Positions 8,305-16,100 of a stretch of 64,000 nucleotides of DNA are shown here, piece by piece (position 1 is the first letter of the stretch; the number at the start of each line of letters is the position of its first letter). The stretch is from Microbacterium sp. MYb54 (GTDB taxonomy: Bacteria; Actinomycetota; Actinomycetes; Actinomycetales; Microbacteriaceae): assembly GCF_002979515.1 (NCBI RefSeq), contig NZ_PCPA01000005.1:1-64000 (forward strand). The letters are read 5' to 3'. Under the pieces are notes generated by a model that had not been told where the DNA came from, made no database searches, and was given only the letters and a program-made list of their open reading frames with translations. The position numbers and the translations under genes are program-made.

Positions 8305-8829
8305 TCAGCCGGTCATCCCCGCGGTGAGTCGGCTCACGCCGTACTCGAAGGCGCGGTCGACGTCGCCTCCGAGACGGAAGGCGCCGGAGAGCTCCATCTG
8401 CAGGAAACCAGTCGCCCAGGCGGTGAAGAGGCGGGCGGCGTCGAGCGCGTCGTCGTCGCCGACCAGGGCGGTAGCGGCGCGGATGAGTGGTGCGGCCGAA
8501 CGCTCGAGCGCGTCGTGCGGAGCCGCGATCGAGAACATGATCCGGAAGCCCTCCGGGTGTTCTTGCGCGAAGCGGCGATAGGCGTGCGCGAGTGCGGCGA
8601 TGTCGTCGCCGGCTGATTCGAGCCTGGCCGTGAGCGCATCGATGGAGGCGGCCGCGACGGCGGCGTGCAGGGCGTCCCGATCGCGCAGCCTCTTGTACAG
8701 CGAGGGGGCCCGCACGCCCACGCGCTCCGCCACGGCCTGCATCGTGAGGCCTGAGGGGCCGGCGACCTCGAGGATCTCGCGCCCCGCCGCGACGATCTCC
8801 TCAGTGGATGTGCGTTCCGGTGTCGGCAT
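8305..8829 (-). CDS. TetR-family regulator
   Basis: A 174-residue repressor-type protein. The helix-turn-helix is GLTMQAVAERVGVRAPSLYKRL (about 28-49); the C-terminal half (FRIMFSIA, ARLFTAWATGFLQMEL) resembles the WHG/TetR_C_33 type of ligand domain. AGGAGG just upstream of the ATG at 8829 decides the start over an ATG 20 codons earlier. It is divergent from the metallo-hydrolase gene. The intervening 80 bases contain two matching 21-bp palindromes, so it very likely represses itself and its neighbour. Confidence 0.92.
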   Translation of the reverse strand: MPTPERTSTEEIVAAGREILEVAGPSGLTMQAVAERVGVRAPSLYKRLRDRDALHAAVAAASIDALTARLESAGDDIAALAHAYRRFAQEHPEGFRIMFSIAAPHDALERSAAPLIRAATALVGDDDALDAARLFTAWATGFLQMELSGAFRLGGDVDRAFEYGVSRLTAGMTG

Positions 8830-8841
8830 CGGTCCTCCTGG

Positions 8842-8884
8842 ATGGCTATTGACAATAGCCATGATAGCTACGTAACGTAGCCAT
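8842..8884 (+). promoter_or_regulatory. Twin 21-bp operators over the divergent TetR / hydrolase promoter
   Basis: Operator 1 (8842-8862) is a perfect palindrome of 10+1+10 bases centred on 8852. Operator 2 (8864-8884), centred on 8874, reads ATAGCTACGT-A-ACGTAGCCAT with one mismatched pair. Both fit ATRGCTA...TAGCCAT and lie 22 bp apart centre to centre, about two helical turns. TTGACA (8849-8854) and TAACGT (8873-8878), spaced 18, form the hydrolase promoter and lie inside the operators, so binding should block transcription. Confidence 0.8.
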
Positions 8885-8909
8885 CGCAATCATTCCGAGA
8901 GGATCCGCC

Positions 8910-9626
8910 ATGAAACTCGCACCGCACCTGCACCGCCTCGGCAACGACATCGTCGCCTCGTACCTGATCGATCTGCCCGAAGGCATCACCCTGATCGACG
9001 CCGGTCTTCCCGGACACTGGCATGACCTGACGCGGGAACTCGAGGCGATCGGCCGACCGTTGTCCGACATCCGCGGCCTCGTCCTGACCCATGGCGACGG
9101 CGACCACATCGGTTTCGCCGAACGCCTGCGTAAAGAGACGGGCGTTCCGGTGTTCATCCACGCCGCCGACAGTCATCGGGTGCGCACCGGAGAGAAGCCC
9201 AAGACCGCGATGGGGCCGGCCAAGATCGGACCGACCCTCGGGTTCTTCGCCTACGGTCTCCGCAAGAATGCGTTGCGCACGCCGCATGTCTCCGTGGTGA
9301 GCGAGGTCGCCGACGGTGACGTGCTCGACGTGCCGGGCGCTCCGGTCGTCATCGGCATGCCGGGGCACTCGCCGGGGAGCATCGCGGTGCACGTGCCTGC
9401 GGTGGATGCCGTGTTCGTGGGCGATGCGTTGACCACCCGACATGTGCTCACCGGTCGCACCGGCGCTCAGCCCGCGCCGTTCACGGATGAGCCGAAGGAG
9501 GCGCTCGCCTCGCTCGACCGGCTGGCCGCCATCTCGGCGTCGTGGGTGCTGCCGGGGCATGGAGCGCCCTGGCACGGTTCGCCTGCAGACATCGCCGCAG
9601 CCGTGCGCGCCTCCGCTTCGGCCTGA
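8910..9626 (+). CDS. MBL-fold metallohydrolase
   Basis: A 238-residue metallo-beta-lactamase-fold enzyme. The core motif reads THGDGDHIG (60-68), that is H61-x-D63-x-D65-H66, with Asp where the classical HxHxDH motif has its second His. Downstream metal ligands are GMPGHSPGS (His about 152), VFVGDALT (Asp about 176) and VLPGHGAP (His about 220). GAGAGGA precedes the ATG. It is the target gene of the divergent TetR regulator and should be induced by that regulator's ligand. Substrate class (lactone, thioester, phosphoester) cannot be told. Confidence 0.88.
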   Translation: MKLAPHLHRLGNDIVASYLIDLPEGITLIDAGLPGHWHDLTRELEAIGRPLSDIRGLVLTHGDGDHIGFAERLRKETGVPVFIHAADSHRVRTGEKPKTAMGPAKIGPTLGFFAYGLRKNALRTPHVSVVSEVADGDVLDVPGAPVVIGMPGHSPGSIAVHVPAVDAVFVGDALTTRHVLTGRTGAQPAPFTDEPKEALASLDRLAAISASWVLPGHGAPWHGSPADIAAAVRASASA

Positions 9627-9631
9627 AGCGG

Positions 9632-10195
9632 TCAGCGCGCGGCGAGCACCGCCGCGGTGTCGCTCACGGTGATCTGCGGAGGATAGAGGCCCAGCACCTG
9701 TATCGCGGCCGCGTGGTTCTCGGCCGTCGAGCCCGCGCACGCATCGGCGGCGATCGTCACATGAGCGCCGGCGTCGGCTGCGGCCAGCGCCGTCGAGATC
9801 ACGCAGCAGTCGGTCGAGACGCCGGCGAGGACGACGTGGGCTCCGCGCCCGACGACGGCTTCGAGGTCGGCCCCCCACTTGCCGAAGGTTGGCAGGTCGA
9901 TGCTCGGGTGCGGTGAGAGGCCGGCCGCCTCGGGGACGAGGGCGAACAACGGATCGGTCGGCGGCTGATCAGCGAAGGGCCAGGCGGCGAAGTAGGCGCC
10001 CCAGGACGTGGTGCGGTCGGCGGTGGGCATCCAGCGCGTCACGAGCACACGGTCGCCGAAGGCATCCGCCAGGGCGCGGATACGCGGCAGCGCCTCGGCG
10101 AAGAACGGCGAGCCCCACGCGGAGTCGGGGGAGGCGAAGATCACCTGCGGGTCGATGACGACGAGCCAGCTGTCGGTGGGCGCCTGAGCGCTCAT
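9632..10195 (-). CDS. Isochorismatase-family cysteine hydrolase
   Basis: A 187-residue cysteine hydrolase of the isochorismatase/nicotinamidase fold. Catalytic residues are visible as D15 (VVIDPQV), K106 (FGKWG) and the cysteine of GVSTDCCV (about 131). The ATG at 10195 overlaps the permease stop as ATGA. Coupling to an NCS1 nucleobase-type permease suggests that the hydrolase acts on an imported amide or ureide-like ring product. Convergent with the MBL-fold gene, leaving only 5 bases between stops. Confidence 0.9.
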   Translation of the reverse strand: MSAQAPTDSWLVVIDPQVIFASPDSAWGSPFFAEALPRIRALADAFGDRVLVTRWMPTADRTTSWGAYFAAWPFADQPPTDPLFALVPEAAGLSPHPSIDLPTFGKWGADLEAVVGRGAHVVLAGVSTDCCVISTALAAADAGAHVTIAADACAGSTAENHAAAIQVLGLYPPQITVSDTAAVLAAR

Positions 10196-11634
10196 ACAGC
10201 CTCCTGGCGCCGGATCTTCCCGGCCCTGGCGAAGTAGGTCACGATGAACGAGAGCACCAGCGCGAAGAAGACACCGAGGTTCGCGTACGCCCACTCGCCG
10301 TCGCGTCCGCCGATCAGGAACAGCAGGTAGCCCTGCCAGTTGTTCCACGCGGCATCCTCGGCGAAGTTGTTCACGACCAGGCCCCAGCCGATCACGCTCG
10401 TCACGACCATGGTGCCGATCGAGGTCCAGTCCCAGGCGCCGTAGCGTCCGTTCTGGTCGAACAGGGCTTCCTCGTCGTAGTCCTTCTTCCGACGCAGGAT
10501 GTCGGCGATCAGGATGCCGGCCCAGGAGGCGAGCGGCACCCCGAGCGTGATCAGGAAGCTCTGGAACGGACCCAGGAAGTCGGTCGCGAAGAACACCACG
10601 AAGATCGTGCCGATCGTGAGGATCACGCCGTCGATGGCCGCGGCAGACGGGCGGGGGATGCGGATGCCGAGGCTGAGCAGCGTCAGCCCGGAGGAGTAGA
10701 TGCCCAGCACCGCGCCGGAGACGAGCGCGAGCACGGCCGTGAGCAGGAACGGCACGAGCACCCACACGGGCAGGATCGAGGCGAGCGCACCGATCGGGTC
10801 AGCAGCGATCGCGTTCATGAGGTCTTCGTCGGAGCCGCCGAGCAGCAGGCCGAACACCACGAGGATCACGGGTGCCACCGATCCGCCGATCGTGTTCCAG
10901 GCGACGATCGCCCCGTCGGATGCCGTGCGCTTCTGGTACCGCGACCAGTCGGCGGCGATGTTGATCCAGCCGAGGCCGAACCCGGTCATGACCATCACGA
11001 GCGCGCCGATCACCTGGCCGATGCCGCCGTCGGGGCGAGCCAGCACGGCGGCGAAGTCGATCTCCGGTGCCGCGAGGACGATGTAGAGCACGGTCACGGC
11101 GCCTGTGACCCACGTCAGCACCGACTGCAGCTTCATGATCGTGTGATACCCGAGCACGGATGCCGTGACGATCAGTGCGGCGACGATCGCGGTCGCGACG
11201 ACCTTGAGCCACACACTGTCGCCGTCGCCTCCGAGCTGCGTGATGACGGTCGCGGTGGCGAGCACGGCCAGGATCGCGAGGAAGGTCTCCCAGCCGATCG
11301 AGGTCAGCCACGAGACGATGCCCGGCACCTTCTGACCCTGCACGCCGAAGGCCGCTCGGGAGAGCACCATGGTCGGCGCCGAGCCGCGCTTGCCGGCGAT
11401 CGCAATGAGCCCGCACAGCAGGAACGACACCACGATGCCGATGACCGACACCACAGTCGCCTGCCAGAACGAGATGCCGAAGCCGAGCACGAACGACCCG
11501 TACGACATTCCGAAGACCGACACGTTGGCGGCGAACCACGGCCAGAAGAGGTCTCGAGGCTTCGCGGTGCGCTCCGACTCGGGGATGATCTCGATGCCCG
11601 CGCGCTCGATGAGGCCCGGCTTGATGTCCGTCAT
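10192..11634 (-). CDS. NCS1-family permease (purine/cytosine type)
   Basis: A 480-residue transporter with about 12 hydrophobic helices. The N-terminus (RTAKPRDLFWPWFAANVSV) and GKRGSAPTMVLSRAAFGVQG match the conserved entry region of nucleobase:cation symporter-1 proteins of the CodB/Fcy group; AADWSRYQKR lies mid-protein. It would import a nucleobase, hydantoin or related small ring with H+ or Na+. It is first in a two-gene unit with an isochorismatase-type hydrolase (4-base overlap), which should process the imported compound. Exact substrate unknown. Confidence 0.92.
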   Translation of the reverse strand: MTDIKPGLIERAGIEIIPESERTAKPRDLFWPWFAANVSVFGMSYGSFVLGFGISFWQATVVSVIGIVVSFLLCGLIAIAGKRGSAPTMVLSRAAFGVQGQKVPGIVSWLTSIGWETFLAILAVLATATVITQLGGDGDSVWLKVVATAIVAALIVTASVLGYHTIMKLQSVLTWVTGAVTVLYIVLAAPEIDFAAVLARPDGGIGQVIGALVMVMTGFGLGWINIAADWSRYQKRTASDGAIVAWNTIGGSVAPVILVVFGLLLGGSDEDLMNAIAADPIGALASILPVWVLVPFLLTAVLALVSGAVLGIYSSGLTLLSLGIRIPRPSAAAIDGVILTIGTIFVVFFATDFLGPFQSFLITLGVPLASWAGILIADILRRKKDYDEEALFDQNGRYGAWDWTSIGTMVVTSVIGWGLVVNNFAEDAAWNNWQGYLLFLIGGRDGEWAYANLGVFFALVLSFIVTYFARAGKIRRQEAV

Positions 11635-11701
11635 GCTGACATCCTGGCACTGCCGCGCCGCCGCCGGGCGGACTTCGCAGGGCGGATGACGGCCGAACCG
11701 G

Positions 11702-12985
11702 TCAGCCGGCGAAGAACGACTGCGTCGTGCGGGTCAGGTCGTGCAGGTCGGAGACCCCGGCGAGCTCGCGCGCCGAGTGCATCGACAGGATCGGGATGCC
11801 GACGTCGACCGTGCGGATGCCCAGGCGGGTCGCGGTGATCGGCCCGATCGTCGAGCCGCACGGCACGCTGTTGTTCGAGACGAACTCCTGCGTCGCTACC
11901 CCGGCGCGCTCGCACCAGTTCCGCCACGATGCCGTGCCGATGGCATCCGTCGCGTACCGCTGGTTGGCGTTGATCTTGAGGATCGGACCCGAGCCGAGCA
12001 CCGGTTGCACCACGGGGTCATGCTTGGCTGCGTAGTTGGGGTGCACGGAGTGGCCGACGTCGCTCGACAGGCACCACGACGAGGCGTAGGCCTGGCGACG
12101 CGCAGACCCGTCGGCGCCGAGCCCGGCATACACCCGCTCGAGCACGTCTTCGAGGAAGGGGCCTGCCGCGCCGGAGCGCGACTCCGAGCCCAGTTCTTCG
12201 TGGTCGAAGACGGCGAGCACGGCGATCGGGCCTCCGGCCTTCGGCTCGTGCCCCGCGAGGGCCACGACTCCGGCATGCACGGATGCGAGGTCGTCGAGGC
12301 GGCCCGAGGCGAAGAACGCGTTGTCCTTGCCGAACACCGCTCCGCGTGCGGAGTCGGCGACGACCACATCGTAGCCGCGGATGTCCGACGCCGAGACGCC
12401 GGCGGAGGACGCGAGTTCGCTGAGGATGTCGGCCTCGGTCGGGTCCCCCAGCCCCCACACCGGCTGCGTCTCGGTCTGCTTGTCGAGGGCCAGGCCGTTG
12501 TTCACGCCGCGCTCGAGGTGGATGGCCAGCTGCGGAAGCCGCAGCAGGGGGCCGGTGTCAGCCAGCACGACACGGCCGTCGGCCAGCGCGAGTCGCCCGG
12601 CGAGACGCAGCTCGCGGTCGAGCCACGAGTTCAGCAACGGTCCGCCGTACACCTCGACCGCTGCCTGCAGCCAGCCGCGCGAACCCGTGGTCGGCTGCGG
12701 CTTGAGCTTGAAGCCGGGGGAGTCGGTGTGCGCACCGAAGATCTGCACCGGGGTGATCGCTGCGGCGTCCGTCGGCACGACCCAGGCGATCGCCGCGCCG
12801 TCGCGGACGACGACGTACCGACCGCCGTTCGGAGCGGGCCAGCCGTCCTCTTCCTGCAGGCGGGTGAACCCGGTCTCCTCGAGGCGTCGAGCGACCTCGG
12901 CGGCCGCGTGGTAGCTCGACGGCGAAGCGGCGACGAAGTCGGCGAGATCCTCGGCGTGGGCGAGGGCTGTGGGGGTGACGGGCAT
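11702..12985 (-). CDS. apeB: M18 family aminopeptidase
   Basis: A 427-residue dinuclear zinc aminopeptidase of the aspartyl aminopeptidase group, which removes N-terminal acidic residues from peptides in the cytoplasm. GAHTDSP (84-90) gives the first His and the Asp neighbour; GRLDD, DHEELGS (acid/base and metal Glu) and SMHSARE near the C-terminus complete the metal site. Length and motif order are normal. It has its own promoter region; the gene downstream on the same strand is the permease 67 bases away. Confidence 0.93.
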   Translation of the reverse strand: MPVTPTALAHAEDLADFVAASPSSYHAAAEVARRLEETGFTRLQEEDGWPAPNGGRYVVVRDGAAIAWVVPTDAAAITPVQIFGAHTDSPGFKLKPQPTTGSRGWLQAAVEVYGGPLLNSWLDRELRLAGRLALADGRVVLADTGPLLRLPQLAIHLERGVNNGLALDKQTETQPVWGLGDPTEADILSELASSAGVSASDIRGYDVVVADSARGAVFGKDNAFFASGRLDDLASVHAGVVALAGHEPKAGGPIAVLAVFDHEELGSESRSGAAGPFLEDVLERVYAGLGADGSARRQAYASSWCLSSDVGHSVHPNYAAKHDPVVQPVLGSGPILKINANQRYATDAIGTASWRNWCERAGVATQEFVSNNSVPCGSTIGPITATRLGIRTVDVGIPILSMHSARELAGVSDLHDLTRTTQSFFAG

Positions 12986-13070
12986 GTCGAGACCTTCCTC
13001 AGGAACAGCGGTCCTTCGAGCGTAGTCGCGGTCACGGTTCGGGTTCGGGCTCCGGCTGGGGCTACCTGAT

Positions 13071-13088
13071 TAACCCAGAACCGGGTTA
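13071..13088 (+). promoter_or_regulatory. Inverted repeat upstream of the surface-protein gene
   Basis: TAACCC (13071-13076) and GGGTTA (13083-13088) form an inverted repeat with a 6-base spacer, about 52 bases before the ATG at 13141. A related GTAACCGGGG occurs at 13121-13130, where its GGGGAG also serves as ribosome site. Possible operator; no regulator is adjacent. Confidence 0.35.
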
Positions 13089-13140
13089 CCCTGCCAACGG
13101 GGGAGGCGGGGAGCCTTCCAGTAACCGGGGAGTCTTTCAC

Positions 13141-16100
13141 ATGCGTGCGAACACACGTCTGTCCATCCGTCGTGCAATCGCCGGGGCCACATCCGCACTG
13201 TTGCTGGCAGCAGGCCTCACGGTGGTGACCGAAGCGGTCGCACCGACATCGGCATCGGCAGCGCAGAATCCGACGAGCTGTCAGGGAACGGTCGCGCTCG
13301 TCAACGGCAGCTTCGAGTCGCCGGTGATCCCGAATGCGTCGGTGTCGTTGCCGTCGGCTGACCTGGTCCCCGGATGGTGGACTACCGACAGCCTGGGCCA
13401 GATCGAGCTGTGGAGCAGCGGGTTCAACGGCGTCACCGCGGGCGCAGGCCGACAGTTCGCCGAGCTCAACGCCAACAGTGCCAGCAGGCTCTACCAGGAC
13501 GTGGCGACCACACCGGGACAGACGCTCTCCTGGTCGCTCAAGCACCGGGGGCGCAGCGGCACCGACGTGATGCGCGTCATGATCGGCACCCCCACCGGGG
13601 CTCTCGTCCAGAGCGGCCCCAACCTCTCCGACGGCACGGCGGCCTGGGGCACCCACACGGGCACCTACGTCGTCCCGGCGGGTCAGACAGTGACGCGATT
13701 CGGGTTCGAGGCGGTCAGCTCGGCTGGCGGCAACGCCTCCGTCGGCAACTTCCTCGACGACATCACGTTCGGTACCGGCCCCTGCCTCATCACCACCAAG
13801 TCGGTGACCAACCTCAACCGTGCCGGCACGACCGCAGAGGTCGGCGACACGCTGCGCTACACCGTCACGACCAACAACGGCGGCGGAAACCCCGCCCTGC
13901 AGTCGGTGTCGTCCGACATTCTCGCGAGCGGGATCGACTTCGTCCCCGGCTCCCTCAAGATCATCAGCGGCGCGGGCACGGGCAACCTCACCGATGCCAC
14001 CGGCGACGACCGCGGCTCCTACACTTCGGGCAACCGCACGGTGCAGGTGCGCCTCGGTGACGGCGGCACAGCGACGGCCGGCGGATCCATCGGGGTAGGA
14101 GCGAGCACCAGCTACACGTTCGATGCGAAGGTCAATCTCTCGGCCGCAGCGGGCACGATCATCAACGAGGCGCGAGTCGCGTTCCGAGACAACGTCGTCG
14201 GCCAGGACCGCACCTCGATCAGCCAGGAGACGCAGACGCCGGTGAACGCTGCCGCCGACCTCGCGATCACGAAGTCGCTCGACACCGACCCGATCGTCGC
14301 AGGACAGCCGGTCAACTTCACCATCGGCGTCACCAACATCGGCCCGCAGACGGCGACCGGCGTGGCGGTCACCGACCCCGTGCCCGCAGGCATCACGAAC
14401 GTCACCGCCACCTCGCCCGGCGCAACCTGCACGGTCACGGGAACGGTGACCTGTGCCGTTCCCGACATGGCGGTCGGGCAGAGCGTGCAGATCCAGGTGA
14501 CCGGCACGCTGTCGCCCTCGGGCAACCCCGGTGCCGCGCTGTCGAACACGGCGACGGTCTCCGGCACACGCACCGATCCGAACCTCGCGAACAACACCGC
14601 GAGCGTCATGAGCACGATGTCGGCCGTGACCGACGTCTCGATCATCAAGACCTTCTCCCCGTCGACCCCGGTCGCCGGTGAGCAGGTGACCTACACGCTC
14701 TCGGTCTTCAACGCCGGGCCGTCCGAAGCGCGCAACGTCGTGGTCACCGACCCGCTGGACCCGGACACGACCTTCATCAGCGCCGACCCGGGACAGGGGA
14801 CGTGTACGGCCCAGGCGTCGATGCTCACCTGTCAGGTGGGCACGCTCGCTCCAGGGGCGAGCTCCGTCGAGACCTTCGTCGTGGTGGAGATCAACCCCGG
14901 TGCCACCGCCGTTCTCCAGAACACGGCGACGGTGACCACGAGCACCACCGACACGAACCCCGCGAACAACGTGTCGTCGGTCAGCTTCCAGCCCGACGTG
15001 ATCGCCGACATGGCCGTCGTCAAGACCGCATCGGCGGCCCAGGTCTCCGCGGGTGACACGATCGACTTCACCCTCGCAGTGCGCAACCTCGGTTCGTCGG
15101 ATGCCGTCAACGTCGCGCTCGTCGACACCATGCCCGCCGGATTCAGCGTGACCGGTGTCGATGGCCCGCCCGGAGTCAACTGCACCTCCACCGGAACCTC
15201 GATCATGTGCAACTGGGCCTCGTTCCCGGTCGGCGGTCCGGCGAACGTCGTCGTGCATGCGGTCGTGGCCGCTGACGCCCCCGTCGGCACCGTGACGAAC
15301 ACCGCGTCGGTGGCTGCTCCCGCCGCCGACCGCGACACCACGAACAACTCGAGCTCCGTCGACGTCGAGGTCGTCCAGAGCGCCGACCTGAGCATCCTGA
15401 AGACGGCACCCGCGACCGGTGAACCCGGCAGCGCGTTCACCTACACGCTCACGGTCGCGAACGGCGGTCCGTCCGTCGCTCGCGGCGCCTCGCTCACCGA
15501 CACCCTCCCCGCCGGCTTCCTCGATGCCACCGTCAACGACCCCGGTTGCTCGATCGTCGGTGGAACGGTCGGATGCGAACTCGGTGACATCGCTCCGGGC
15601 GGCTCCGTCGTCGTCCAGGTGACGGGCACGTGGAGCACGACGGCCACCGGCGTCGTCTCGAACACGGCGACGACCACCTCGTCGACGCCCGATCCGAACA
15701 CCGGCAACAACACCTCGACGGTCAACGTGACCCTCGCTCCGAACGCCGATGTGAGTGTCGTGAAGACCACGTCGACCCCGACCGTGCCGCTCGGGGGTGT
15801 GGCCACGTTCGAGGTGACCGTGGCCAACGGCGGGCCCTCGGCCGCTGCCGGCGTCGTGGTCGAAGATCTCCTGCCCGTGGGCTTCATGCTCACCGGCGCC
15901 ACCCCGTCCATCGGCACCTGGTCTGCGGAGGACGCACGCTGGACCGTCGGCACCCTCCTGCCCGGTGAATCCGCGATGATCACGGTGACGGCATCCGTCC
16001 ACCTGGAGGGCTCGCTCACGAACACCGCGACGGCGAGCTCGCGGACGCCGGATCCCGACCTGTCCAACAACACCGACACGGCGACCGTCGTCGTGACCCC

